In this document: positions 27,425 through 35,911 of the stretch, in pieces
Layout of the letters: each line of letters opens with the position of its first letter
How positions within the stretch are numbered: the first letter of the stretch is position 1
From: Streptosporangium pseudovulgare
GTDB lineage: Bacteria; Actinomycetota; Actinomycetes; Streptosporangiales; Streptosporangiaceae
Assembly: GCF_014648055.1 (NCBI RefSeq)
Contig: NZ_BMQJ01000006.1
Span: 1 to 64,000 of the forward strand
Length of the DNA: 64,000 nt
Direction of reading: 5' to 3'
Program-made: the position numbers and the translations under genes
Notes under the pieces: generated by a model
What the model saw: the letters and a program-made list of their open reading frames with translations, nothing else
The model's database searches: none
What the model was told of the DNA's origin: nothing

Positions 27425-28372
27425 GTGGAGCTGTCCTGGCTGAATTGGCTGTACACGGCCGTCGCCCATGTCATCACCTGGATCCACCAGGGTTATAGCA
27501 GCTTCCTCTCTCCCGACAGCGGGCTGACCTGGGCGCTGACCATCATCACGCTGACCGTGCTGATGAGGCTGCTCATCTTCCCGCTGTTCCTCAAGCAGAT
27601 GCGCTCGTCAAAGAAGATGCAGGAGCTGGCCCCGAAGGTCCAGGAACTGCGCAAGCGCTACAAGAACGACAAGCAGCGCATGAACCAGGAGGTCATGGCG
27701 CTGTACCAGGGGGCCGGGGCCAACCCGCTCGGCGGCTGCCTGCCGATCGTGGCCCAGTTCCCGATCTTCATCTCGATGTTCACCGTGCTGCGGGCGATGG
27801 CCGACGGTCACACCAAGTTCGGCATGACGAAGGAACTGGTCGACAGCGCCCGCGCGGCGCACATCTTCGGCGCCCCGCTGCCGGCCACCTTCTGGAGCAG
27901 CTCCGAGCAGATCCAGGCCCTCGGTGGCGCCCACCCGATCCAGACGAAGATCGTGCTCGCGCTCTTCGTGGCGGTCAGCTCGCTGACCACCTTCCTCACC
28001 GTCCGGCAGAGCGTCACCCGCTCGATGGCGCAGATGCCGGACAACCCGATGGCGCAGCAGCAGAAGATCCTGATGTACATCTCGCCGCTGTTCGCCATCT
28101 TCTCGCTGAACTTCCCCCTCGGCCTGATCCTCTACTGGGTCACCACCAACCTGTGGACGCTGGGCCAGCAGCACTGGTTCTACAGCCGCAACCCCTCTCC
28201 CGTGGTCGACGCCAAGGGAAACGTGGTGACCCCCGAGCCCAAGCCGGGCCTGCTGGGCAAGGTCAAGAAGACCGAGCCCCCCGCTCCTCCCGTCGAGCCG
28301 GCACCCAAGGTGATCCGCCAGCAGCCGACCCGTCAGCCCCGCAGCAAGCGGACCGGTAGCAAGAAGTCATGA
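27425..28372 (+). CDS. yidC: Membrane protein insertase YidC
   Basis: A 315-residue inner-membrane insertase of the Oxa1 type, without the large periplasmic domain of proteobacteria. The N-terminal membrane helix spans about 12-45; the basic cytoplasmic hairpin (LKQMRSSKKMQELAPKVQEL, KRYKNDKQRMNQEVMALYQ) is followed by GANPLGGCLPIVAQFPIFISMF. Four further hydrophobic segments follow and the C-tail is Lys/Arg/Pro-rich, suited to ribosome contact. GTG at 27425 follows AGGGAG. Confidence 0.96.
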   Translation: MELSWLNWLYTAVAHVITWIHQGYSSFLSPDSGLTWALTIITLTVLMRLLIFPLFLKQMRSSKKMQELAPKVQELRKRYKNDKQRMNQEVMALYQGAGANPLGGCLPIVAQFPIFISMFTVLRAMADGHTKFGMTKELVDSARAAHIFGAPLPATFWSSSEQIQALGGAHPIQTKIVLALFVAVSSLTTFLTVRQSVTRSMAQMPDNPMAQQQKILMYISPLFAIFSLNFPLGLILYWVTTNLWTLGQQHWFYSRNPSPVVDAKGNVVTPEPKPGLLGKVKKTEPPAPPVEPAPKVIRQQPTRQPRSKRTGSKKS

Positions 28373-28406
28373 CGACTCATCCCCGACAGCACGAAGGAGT
28401 GGCGGA

Positions 28407-28904
28407 GTGACCGAGGCTGAGAAGGAGACCGCGAAGACGGCTCCGGACCTCGCCGCGCTGGAGCAGGAAGGCGAGGTCGCGGCGGACTACATCGAGGGTC
28501 TGCTCGACATCGCCGACATCGACGGTGACATCGACATGGACGTCGAGGGCGACCGCGCCGTCGTGTCGGTGGTGGACGTCAAGGGCGGCGACCTCGTCGG
28601 CGCCAACGGCGAGGTGCTGGAGGCGATCCAGGAGCTGACCCGGCTCGCGGTCCACCGCCAGACCGGCCAGCGGTCCCGGCTGATGCTCGACATCGGCGGC
28701 TACCGCGACCGCCGCCGGACGGAACTGCGTGACCTCGGCACCAAGGTCGCCGCGGACGTCAAGCGCAGCGGCGAGCCCAAGGCGCTGCAGCCGATGACCC
28801 CGTTCGAGCGGAAGATCGTCCACGACGCGGTCGCGGCGGCGGGCCTGCGGAGCGAGTCCGAGGGCGAGGAGCCCCGGCGCTTCGTGGTGGTCCTGCCCGC
28901 CTGA
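28407..28904 (+). CDS. khpB: KhpB (Jag/EloR) RNA-binding protein
   Basis: A 165-residue protein with an acidic N-terminus, a KH domain over about 30-95 (GDIDMDVEGDRAVVSVVD, GANGEVLEAIQELTRLAV) and a C-terminal R3H domain (about 115-165, MTPFERKIVHDAVAA). The Jag-N domain of firmicutes is absent, as usual in actinobacteria. It binds RNA and is linked to cell-length control in other bacteria. The GTG at 28407 has AAGGAG upstream. Last gene before a strong terminator. Confidence 0.93.
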   Translation: MTEAEKETAKTAPDLAALEQEGEVAADYIEGLLDIADIDGDIDMDVEGDRAVVSVVDVKGGDLVGANGEVLEAIQELTRLAVHRQTGQRSRLMLDIGGYRDRRRTELRDLGTKVAADVKRSGEPKALQPMTPFERKIVHDAVAAAGLRSESEGEEPRRFVVVLPA

Positions 28905-28930
28905 CCTTCTGCGGCGGACACGAGAGCACC

Positions 28931-28970
28931 GGCCGCCGCCCCTGGTCCGTCCAGGGGCGGCGGCCTTTTT
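28931..28970 (+). terminator. Rho-independent terminator of the rpmH-khpB cluster
   Basis: GGCCGCCGCCCCTGG (28931-28945) pairs perfectly with CCAGGGGCGGCGGCC (28951-28965) around TCCGT, followed by TTTTT. A textbook intrinsic terminator 26 bases after the khpB stop. Confidence 0.95.
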
Positions 28971-29241
28971 CGTCGGTGAACCCTCTTCCCCGGGGCACGG
29001 CTTCCGTCTGCGGGCCGCCCCCTTCGGAGGCGGCTCTCATCGGCGGATGTCCCCTTCGGGCAGACCACCGGCGGTGGGCCGCCTTCCTCCGTCCTCCGGG
29101 TACGGCTCCCGGCGGCGGACCGCCCCCCGTCCGGACACGGCGGCCTTTCCCCGGTCCGCTTCGGTGTCTGCGGGCGAGGGTGGCCTATTAGCCTTAGAAC
29201 GCCCTGACCAAGACAGTTTCCGAGAAAAGAGTGAACGTCGA
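28971..29241. other. Non-coding gap before rsmG
   Basis: A GC-rich stretch between the terminator and rsmG. No gene is recognised. A TATTAGCCT-like tract at about 29187 may be part of the rsmG-parAB promoter. Otherwise nothing is seen. Confidence 0.4.
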
Positions 29242-29952
29242 GTGAGCGAGCAGATCCCCGAGCCGCCCGAGGTCGCGCGCGAGGTGTTCAGCGGCGACGC
29301 CTGGTCGAGAGCTGAGGAGTTCGCCGGGCTCCTGGCCGGTCCGGGGGTGGTGCGCGGGCTGCTCGGCCCCCGCGAGGTGCCCCGGATCTGGGATCGCCAC
29401 CTGCTCAACTGCGCGGTGGTCGCCGAGGCCGTCCCCGCCGATGTGCGCCTGGTGGACATCGGCTCGGGCGCCGGCCTTCCCGGCCTGGTCCTGGCGATCG
29501 TACGACCCGACATCCAGGTCACGCTCCTGGAGCCGCTCCTGCGCCGGACGACGTTCCTCCAGGAGTGCGTGGACGCGCTGGGACTCGGCAACGTCGAGGT
29601 GCTGCGCGGCCGGGCGGAGGAGGTCGCGGGCCGGCGGGAGTTCGACGTGGCCTGCGCGCGGGCGGTGGCGCCGCTCGACCGGCTGCTGAAATGGGCGCTC
29701 CCCCTGCTGCGCGAGGGCGGCGAGCTCCTGGCGCTCAAGGGAGAGCGGGCGGCCGGGGAACTGGCGGACGCAGAAGCCCAGTTGCGGGCCAGCGGGGTAC
29801 AAACCGCCGAACTTGTGTCCGTCGGGCACGGTAAGGTCGAGCCGCCGGCAACTCTCATCCGGGTGGTCGCCGGTCGGCTCCCCGGGAAAGCGCGCCAGGC
29901 GGCCCGCGGCAAGGACCGCGCCTCGCGGGCGAAGCGGACCCGACATCAGTAG
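29242..29952 (+). CDS. rsmG: 16S rRNA (guanine527-N7)-methyltransferase
   Basis: A 236-residue SAM-dependent methyltransferase (RsmG/GidB) that methylates G527 of 16S rRNA; loss gives low-level streptomycin resistance in other bacteria. SAM motif VDIGSGAGLPGLVLAIVRP is at about 67-85, followed by VTLLEPLLRRTTFL and ACARAVAPLDRLLKWALPLL. GTG at 29242 begins the conserved part; the open frame extends 65 codons upstream without conservation. The Shine-Dalgarno is weak. The C-terminal tail is very basic. Located just before parA as in most actinobacteria. Confidence 0.94.
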   Translation: MSEQIPEPPEVAREVFSGDAWSRAEEFAGLLAGPGVVRGLLGPREVPRIWDRHLLNCAVVAEAVPADVRLVDIGSGAGLPGLVLAIVRPDIQVTLLEPLLRRTTFLQECVDALGLGNVEVLRGRAEEVAGRREFDVACARAVAPLDRLLKWALPLLREGGELLALKGERAAGELADAEAQLRASGVQTAELVSVGHGKVEPPATLIRVVAGRLPGKARQAARGKDRASRAKRTRHQ

Positions 29953-30021
29953 GACAGCCGGACAGCAGTAGGCAGCCGGACAGCACCACCGGAAAGACCG
30001 AGCAAAGCGAGTACGAAGCCA

Positions 30022-31110
30022 GTGAATGACCGTGGAAAAGCGATCTCGGGCGCGACACGCGGTCTCGGCTGGCCCGAGAATCCCGTCACCCTGCCAGCGG
30101 GACACCCCGGTGGTCTGGGCTGGCCGGTCCCGGCTCCCGAAGCCGCGGCCCGGCCGGTCGAAAGGGCGGCGACCGTGACCCAGGTGACCCAGCCACCCCT
30201 TAGCCCCGGCGACTCGCCGCTGGTACGAGAGGCACTCAGTTCAGTGGTTTCACGTGAAACATCGGCCCAGACGACCATGACCACTCCGGGAAACTCCAGC
30301 GTGCCCCGGGACACCGTATGGCCGCGCCCGCCGAAGACCCGCATCTTCACGGTCGCCAACCAGAAGGGCGGGGTGGGCAAGACCACCACGTCGGTGAATC
30401 TCGCGGCGGCGCTGTCCATGCACGGCCAGCGGGTCCTGGTGGTCGACCTCGACCCGCAGGGCAACGCCTCCACGGCGCTTTCCATCGAGCACCGCGGCGA
30501 CGTGCCGGACATGTACAAGGTCCTGGTCGAGGACGTACCGCTGGAGGAGGTCGTCAAGGAGGTCCCGGACATGCCGGGGCTCTACTGCGCCCCCGCGACG
30601 ATCGACCTGGCCGGCGCCGAGATCGAGCTCGTCTCCATGGTCGCCCGGGAGGCGCGCCTCCAGCGGGCGCTGAACGCCTACGGGGCCGACGAGTTCGACT
30701 ACATCCTCATCGACTGCCCGCCCTCGCTCGGCCTGCTGACCGTCAACGCCCTGATGGCCGCGAACGAGCTGCTGATCCCGATCCAGTGCGAGTACTACGC
30801 GCTGGAGGGCCTTGGCCAGCTGCTGCGCAACGTGGACCTGGTCCGCGCCCACCTCAACCCCACACTCGACCTGTCCACCATCCTGCTGACGATGTACGAC
30901 GGGAGGACCCGCCTGGCCTCCCAGGTGGCGGAGGAGGTGCGGTCGCACTTCAGCGGCACCGTACTGAACACGGTCATCCCGCGGAGCGTCCGCGTGTCCG
31001 AGGCGCCCAGCTACGGCCAGTCCGTCATGACCTACGACCCGGGCTCCAGCGGCGCGATGGCCTACATGGACGCCGCACGCGAAATCGCCTACCGCGGCGC
31101 TGCCGTGTGA
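30022..31110 (+). CDS. parA: Chromosome-partitioning ATPase ParA
   Basis: A 362-residue Walker-type ATPase that moves origin regions with ParB. The deviant Walker A is NQKGGVGKTTTSVNLAAAL (about 113-131), followed by VVDLDPQGNASTAL, ILIDCPPSLGLLTVNAL and RSVRVSEAPSYGQSV. The first 105 residues are a disordered extension like that of Streptomyces ParA. A perfect parS site is embedded in this part and encodes VSRET (76-80). GTG at 30022 is the longest start; later starts such as ATG 30277 cannot be excluded. An operon with parB follows after 70 bases. Confidence 0.95.
   Translation: MNDRGKAISGATRGLGWPENPVTLPAGHPGGLGWPVPAPEAAARPVERAATVTQVTQPPLSPGDSPLVREALSSVVSRETSAQTTMTTPGNSSVPRDTVWPRPPKTRIFTVANQKGGVGKTTTSVNLAAALSMHGQRVLVVDLDPQGNASTALSIEHRGDVPDMYKVLVEDVPLEEVVKEVPDMPGLYCAPATIDLAGAEIELVSMVAREARLQRALNAYGADEFDYILIDCPPSLGLLTVNALMAANELLIPIQCEYYALEGLGQLLRNVDLVRAHLNPTLDLSTILLTMYDGRTRLASQVAEEVRSHFSGTVLNTVIPRSVRVSEAPSYGQSVMTYDPGSSGAMAYMDAAREIAYRGAAV
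30247..30260. promoter_or_regulatory. parS site inside parA
   Basis: Perfect 14-base palindrome GTTTCACGTGAAAC, the bacterial parS consensus bound by ParB. It lies in the coding sequence for the ParA N-terminal extension and is read as Val-Ser-Arg-Glu-Thr. Confidence 0.95.
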
Positions 31111-31180
31111 GCGCCCGGGGGCCTGTGGCTGTCATCATTACGAGGATCATTGGGGACGCCGACGTGAGCCGGGAGAGGCA

Positions 31181-32194
31181 GTGAGCAAGCCGCCGAGGGG
31201 ACTGGGCAAGGGACTGGGAGCGCTCATCCCGACCGGCCCGGCCGTGACGGAGGTACGGACGCCGGTCCAGGAGCCGGTCGTGACCACCGGTACGACCGCT
31301 GCGGCGGTCATCATGGAGCCGGAACCGCCGGAGCTGCCGGAGCCACGGCGGCCCGAGCTGCAGCCGGTCGCGGGCGCCTACTTCCTTGAGATCCCGATCG
31401 GGAAGATCAGGCCGAACCCGCGCCAGCCCCGCGAGATCTTCGATGACTTCGCACTGGACGAGCTGGCCATCTCGATCCGCGAGGTCGGGCTGCTCCAGCC
31501 GGTCGTGGTCCGGGCGGTGGACGACGACTCCTACGAGCTCATCATGGGGGAGCGCCGCTGGCGTGCCTCCGAGCGCGCCGGACTCTCGGAGGTCCCCGCG
31601 ATCGTCCGCGACACCCAGGAGGACAAGCTCCTCCTGGACGCCCTCATCGAGAACCTCCAGCGGGAGCAGCTCAACCCGCTGGAGGAGGCCGCCGCCTACC
31701 GGCAGCTCATCGATGACTTCGACGCGACCCACGAGCAGCTCGCCACCCGCATCGGCCGCTCGCGCGCCCACGTGACGAACACGCTGCGCCTGCTCAAGCT
31801 GCCGCCCAACGTCCAGCGGAAGGTCGCGGCGGGCACGATCACCGCCGGGCACGCCCGCGCGCTGCTGACGCTGGACGACCCGGCCGCCCAGGAGCACCTC
31901 GCCAACCGGATCGTGGCGGAGCTGCTGTCGGTCCGGGAGGTCGAGGAGATCGTGGCCGTCGGCGACGCCAAGGCCGCTCCGGCGCCCGCTCCACGGGCTC
32001 CCCGGGCGAAGCCGGCCGAGGAGCCGGGTCTCCGTCAGCTCGCCGACCGGCTCTCCGACCGGTTCGAGACCCGGGTGAAGGTCGACTTCGGCCGTCGCAA
32101 GGGACGCATCGTGGTGGAGTTCGCCACCATCGACGATCTGGAGCGCATCATCGCGACGATGGCCCCTGGCTCCATGGGGGACGGCGAAAGCTGA
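31181..32194 (+). CDS. parB: Chromosome-partitioning protein ParB
   Basis: A 337-residue CTP-dependent parS-binding clamp. It begins with the ParA-interacting motif RGLGKGLGALIP (5-16). The CTPase/ParB-N domain follows from about 70 (IPIGKIRPNPRQPR, GERRWRASERAGL), then the HTH region (ENLQREQLNPLEEAAAYRQLI, RIGRSRAHVTNTLRLLKLP) and the C-terminal dimer domain (about 275-330). GTG at 31181 has GGGAGAGG upstream. Five parS sites lie directly downstream and one in parA. Confidence 0.96.
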   Translation: MSKPPRGLGKGLGALIPTGPAVTEVRTPVQEPVVTTGTTAAAVIMEPEPPELPEPRRPELQPVAGAYFLEIPIGKIRPNPRQPREIFDDFALDELAISIREVGLLQPVVVRAVDDDSYELIMGERRWRASERAGLSEVPAIVRDTQEDKLLLDALIENLQREQLNPLEEAAAYRQLIDDFDATHEQLATRIGRSRAHVTNTLRLLKLPPNVQRKVAAGTITAGHARALLTLDDPAAQEHLANRIVAELLSVREVEEIVAVGDAKAAPAPAPRAPRAKPAEEPGLRQLADRLSDRFETRVKVDFGRRKGRIVVEFATIDDLERIIATMAPGSMGDGES

Positions 32195-33014
32195 CGGCTC
32201 GTCTGCGACGGTGGCCCGGTGTTTCACGTGAAACACCGGGCCACCGTCATTTCCGCCCCCCGCGGCAGACCGTCGCCGTTGCTCCATGATGGGCCGCCGC
32301 CATCTCCCCACGGAGCCAGGCCGCCGGTCGGGTCGCCCCTCATACCGTGCCGGTCCACCCCTTATGCCGAGTCGGACCGCCTCCGCGTCGAGTCGGACCG
32401 CCTCCGCGCCGCGCCGCCTCCGCGTCGAGTGGGAGCGCCCTCGTCCGCTATGCCCCGGCCACGTCCGCATCGGTTCCGCATCCCGCCCGCTGCCGCACCC
32501 GGCCGATCCCGCTCCACGGCTTCCTCCGGTGCGTGAGGCGGCAGCCGGTCGATGTTTCACGTGAAACATCGACGCCGCTATCCCGCCCGGTTCCATGAGG
32601 GGGCCGGTGTTTCGGCGCCGCGCCGGGCCGTCGTCGTTCCGGCTCCATCCGGCACTCGGTCCTGGCTGCACTTCGGCCGTCGCCATTGTCCGGGGGCTCC
32701 CGGTGGACGGGGAAGGTTCTCCTCCGAGGCCGCCGGGAAGCGGCGATGTTTCACGTGAAATAGTGACCGTCCATAGGCCCTTCGCTCCACTGCCGGGTCC
32801 CTGGTGAAGGCCCGGGCCTGTGCTCCAGAATCGGCTCTCGGACTTGTTTCACGTGAAACAACGACTGCCCCGGGTTCTCCGCTTTGGTCGCCGATCCGCC
32901 GAAGGAAACCTGGACTCTACGTTCAGGAGTCGTTTCTCGGCATCGTTTCACGTGAAACATCGCCGTCCGGACGGGCGGCCGCACCGGTCCGCCCAGCCGT
33001 ACCGGGCAGAGGGG
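32195..33014. repeat. Centromere-like parS cluster (five sites)
   Basis: An 820-base gene-free region after parB with GTTTCACGTGAAAC at 32221-32234, 32554-32567, 32846-32859 and 32945-32958, and a one-mismatch copy ending AAAT at 32748-32761. Start-to-start spacings are 333, 194, 98 and 99 bases. A 21-base tandem duplication (32369-32389, 32390-32410) lies between the first two. No ORF here looks real; the clustering suggests a ParB loading zone about 8 kb from oriC. Confidence 0.93.
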
Positions 33015-34073
33015 TCAGGCTCCGGTGGCCGCCTGTACGGCGAGCCGGATGTCGGCGAGGAAGGCGTCGATGTGTTCCGCCGTGGTGTCGAACGAGGTGA
33101 CCCACCGGACCACGCGCTCCTCGGCGTTCCAGACGTGGAAGAGATACCGCTGCTGGAGTTCGGCGATCGCCTTCTCCGGAAGCGCCGGGAAGACGGAGTT
33201 GGACTGGACGGGGTAGCGGAGCGAGACCCCGGGAAGTCCTGTGACGCCCTCCGCCAGCCGACGGGCCATCGCGTTGGCCTGGGCGGCGTTCTCGCGCCAG
33301 AGCTCCCCGGCGAGGAGCGCGGCCAACTGGACGGAGACGAAGCGCATCTTGGAAGCGAGTTGCATCGCCTGCTTGCGGAGGAACAACGCGGAGGCGTCCA
33401 GCTCGGGGTTGAGGATGACGATCGCCTCGGCGCCCATGGCGCCGTTCTTGGTGCCGCCGAAGCTGAGCACGTCCACTCCGGCGTCCGTGGTGAGGGCGCG
33501 CAGCGAGCAGCCCAGCCCGGCCGCGGCGTTGGCCAGCCGCGCCCCGTCCATGTGCAGGAGAAGGCCGCGGGCGTGAACGAACTCCGCGAGCTCGGCGACC
33601 TCGTCGGCGGTGTAGCAGGTGCCGCACTCGGTCGCCTGGGAGATGGAGACGACGCGGGGCTGTGAGTGCTGGACGTTGCCCAGCGCCGAGAGCTGCCCCC
33701 GGACGTCCTCCACCGAGATCTTGCCGTCCTCCGCGGCGAGAGGGACCAGTTTCGTGCCGAGCAGGCGTTCGGGGGCGCCGCACTCGCTGGTGTTGATGTG
33801 CGCGCTGACGGGGCAGAGCACCGCGTCATAGGGCCGCAGGAGGAGACTCAGCCCGACGACGTTGGCTCCGGTGCCGTTGAACATGGGATAGACGGTCGCC
33901 CGGTCGCCGAACTCGGCGCGGAAGGCGTCCTCCATCTCCCTGGTCCAGCGGTCCCCGCCGTACGCGGGGGCGTCCCCGGTGTTCGCCTCGATGACGGCGG
34001 CCATGACCGCCGGGTGGACGCCCGCGTGGTTGTCGCTGGCGAAGCTCTTCGGAAATGGGGTGGAAGTCAGCAC
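33015..34073 (-). CDS. Low-specificity L-threonine aldolase-like PLP enzyme
   Basis: A 352-residue fold-type I PLP enzyme of the beta-eliminating lyase/threonine aldolase group, expected to cleave L-(allo-)threonine to glycine and acetaldehyde. Motifs: FASDNHAGVHPAVM at the N-terminus, MFNGTGANVVGL, HINTSECGAPE, HMDGARLANA with the PLP-binding Asp, and the Schiff-base Lys in SFGGTKNGAMGAEA (about 204-217). It starts with GTG at 34073; TAATGT lies 6 bases upstream, suggesting a leaderless transcript. Faces the parS cluster. Closely related glycine-metabolism lyases cannot be excluded. Confidence 0.9.
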   Translation of the reverse strand: MLTSTPFPKSFASDNHAGVHPAVMAAVIEANTGDAPAYGGDRWTREMEDAFRAEFGDRATVYPMFNGTGANVVGLSLLLRPYDAVLCPVSAHINTSECGAPERLLGTKLVPLAAEDGKISVEDVRGQLSALGNVQHSQPRVVSISQATECGTCYTADEVAELAEFVHARGLLLHMDGARLANAAAGLGCSLRALTTDAGVDVLSFGGTKNGAMGAEAIVILNPELDASALFLRKQAMQLASKMRFVSVQLAALLAGELWRENAAQANAMARRLAEGVTGLPGVSLRYPVQSNSVFPALPEKAIAELQQRYLFHVWNAEERVVRWVTSFDTTAEHIDAFLADIRLAVQAATGA

Positions 34074-34189
34074 GGGACCACATTAGGACCTGTTTTGTGG
34101 ATCTTCGCTGTAGCGAGGATCAGTCGGGCGGTCCCCATGGATCCCAGGCCCGCGCCGGGGTCCGTGCCGTGGCACGGACCCCGGCGGGG

Positions 34190-35146
34190 TCAGACCGTGC
34201 CGCGGGCGGCGGCCTGCTCCAGCAGCACCCGGCAGACGGTGCCGAGGTCGTCGCCGGCGGCTTCGACGGCCATCGGCAGGAGGGACGTCTCGGTCATGCC
34301 CGGGGCGACGTTGACCTCCAGGAAGTGCGGCAGGCCGTCCGAGTCGACGATGAGGTCCGTACGGGAGATGTCCCGCAGCCCCAGTGCGGTGTGCGCGGTC
34401 ACCGCCATCTCGGCGCAGGCCGCGGCGACCTCGGGGGACAGCCGGGCGGGCGCGAAGAACTCGGTGTGGCCCGCGGTGTAGCGGGCCGCGTAGTCGTACA
34501 CCCCTCCGTCCGGGACGATCTCCACGGGCGGCAGGGCCACCGGGCCCTCCCCGAGGTCGAGCACGGAGACGGCCACCTCGACGCCTTCGATGAACCGCTC
34601 GATCAACGCGGTGTCGCCGTAGGCGAAGCAGCCGACCATGGCGGAGGGCAGTTCCTCCGCCGTACGGACGACCGACGCGCCGAGCGCCGAACCGCCCTGG
34701 GACGGCTTGACGAACAGCGGCAGGCCCAGCCGCTCGACGATCCGGGACAGCACCTTGGACGCGCCGAGATCGTGGAAGGTCTCCTTCGGCAGGGTCACCG
34801 AGTCGGGCGTGCGGAGGCCGACGGAACGCACGACGGCCTTAGCGGTGGGCTTGTCGTAGGCCACCCGGCAGGCGTCGGGCCCGGCGCCCACGTACGGGAC
34901 GGAGAGGAGCTCCAGCACCGAGCGGATGGCGCCGTCCTCGCCGGACCCGCCGTGCAGTGTCACGAAGGCCGCGTCGGGCGGGTCGGCGAGGACGGTGGGC
35001 ACCAGGGAGGCGTCGGTGTCGCGGATCTCCACCGGGATCCCCGCCGCCCGCAGTACCTCGCCCACCCGGCGGCCGGAGCGCAGGGACACCTCACGCTCGT
35101 AGGACAACCCGCCCGCCAGAACGAGGACATGGCCCAGATCACTCAC
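34190..35146 (-). CDS. ddl: D-alanine--D-alanine ligase
   Basis: A 318-residue ATP-grasp ligase making D-Ala-D-Ala for peptidoglycan. Visible are LVLAGGLSYEREVSLRSGRRV, TLHGGSGEDGAIRSVLELL, YDKPTAKAVVRSVGL, FVKPSQGGSALGAS, the omega-loop YDYAARYTAGHTEFFAPA with the Tyr typical of D-Ala rather than D-lactate ligases, and DLIVDSDGLPHFLEVNVAPGMTETSLLPM. GTG at 35146 is 8 bases from AGAGAGG; a GTG three codons earlier is badly placed. It is shorter than the 350-residue housekeeping type, so it may be a second ligase in the genome. Confidence 0.9.
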   Translation of the reverse strand: MSDLGHVLVLAGGLSYEREVSLRSGRRVGEVLRAAGIPVEIRDTDASLVPTVLADPPDAAFVTLHGGSGEDGAIRSVLELLSVPYVGAGPDACRVAYDKPTAKAVVRSVGLRTPDSVTLPKETFHDLGASKVLSRIVERLGLPLFVKPSQGGSALGASVVRTAEELPSAMVGCFAYGDTALIERFIEGVEVAVSVLDLGEGPVALPPVEIVPDGGVYDYAARYTAGHTEFFAPARLSPEVAAACAEMAVTAHTALGLRDISRTDLIVDSDGLPHFLEVNVAPGMTETSLLPMAVEAAGDDLGTVCRVLLEQAAARGTV

Positions 35147-35446
35147 CCGAAACACCTCTCTTTTCCCACCCGTACCGCGTCCCGGTCCGCTTCCGTCGCG
35201 GCCGGGCCGTTCGCCGCGCGACGGCGGCGGAAGTCACCGTACGGCACCGCGCCCGGTCCGCGCTCGCCCGGTCCGTCACCGGACGCCCGCGTGGAAGGCC
35301 GGAGCCCGGCGCCCATGCCGGACCCTGTACCGGATGGCCGAGCCGGGCGCCCATGCCGGAGGCCGCGGGCCCGCCGGACGGCGAGCCCGGGCTTCCACCT
35401 CAGGGTAGGCGGGAAGGACCCGCGGGCCGGGCAGCGGCCCGCGGGG

Positions 35447-35560
35447 CGGCGAGACGTTCCGGCGCGCCGCGGTGATCCATGGGTGGCGTGGTGACAGACG
35501 GGACGGCGAGGCGCTCCGGCGCGCCGCGGTGGCCCGCGGGTGGCGTGGTGACAGGGGACG
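35447..35560. repeat. 57-bp imperfect tandem repeat
   Basis: Two head-to-tail 57-base units (35447-35503, 35504-35560), both starting CGGCGAG and sharing TCCGGCGCGCCGCGGTG and GGTGGCGTGGTGACAG, differ at under ten positions. They sit in a 765-base region (35147-35911) with no convincing intact gene; frames through it are Arg/Pro/Ala-rich and look non-coding. Confidence 0.75.
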
Positions 35561-35708
35561 GTGAGGGCTCCGGTGGGCGGCGCCCACAGCGGTCCGGGAC
35601 GCCGCTTCCGGCTCCCCCGCGCCGGCGGCGCCGGGCTGCCTCGGTACACGACGGGCGTGTTGCGGGCGCCGCGCCGGGCACCGGTCGGGGCGTGCCCACG
35701 GTGAGGAG

Positions 35709-35877
35709 ATGAGCGACGAATCCGGCCTGGCGACGATCACCGGTCACCAAGCCTTCGACAAGACGGTGGACGACGTGTGCGCGGGCGGCCGGTGTCGCGC
35801 CGGATGACTTCGTGGCCGCCTCCGGCTTCAGCGGCGACTACGGCTCATCGGAGAGATCCCCACGCCTCATGCCGTGA
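35709..35877 (+). pseudogene. Possible frameshifted small gene
   Basis: An ATG at 35709 gives MSDESGLATITGHQAFDKTV then DDVCAGG...RAG and a stop at codon 33. Shifting by one base near 35780 continues a protein-like sequence, CARAAGVAPDDFVAASGFSG then DYGSSERSPRLMP, ending at 35877. The joined reading is far more protein-like than the surrounding DNA. The family is not recognised. It could be a decayed gene or a sequencing indel. Confidence 0.3.
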
Positions 35878-35893
35878 TCATCACGGCATGAGG
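35865..35893 (-). terminator. Hairpin terminator after the aminotransferase gene
   Basis: CCTCATGCCGTGA (35865-35877) and TCACGGCATGAGG (35881-35893) form a 13-base perfect stem with a 3-base loop, 19 bases beyond the aminotransferase stop codon. Confidence 0.75.
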
Positions 35894-35911
35894 CCCGGGG
35901 TGAAGGACGGC

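Noticed and set aside
32195-33014. CRISPR-like array because of repeated motifs at near-regular spacing
   Set aside because: The repeats are the 14-base parS palindrome, spacing varies from 98 to 333 bases, and no cas genes are present.
34190-35146. VanA-type D-Ala-D-lactate ligase
   Set aside because: The omega-loop YDYAARY with Tyr is that of D-Ala-D-Ala ligases, and no vanH/vanX-like genes are adjacent.
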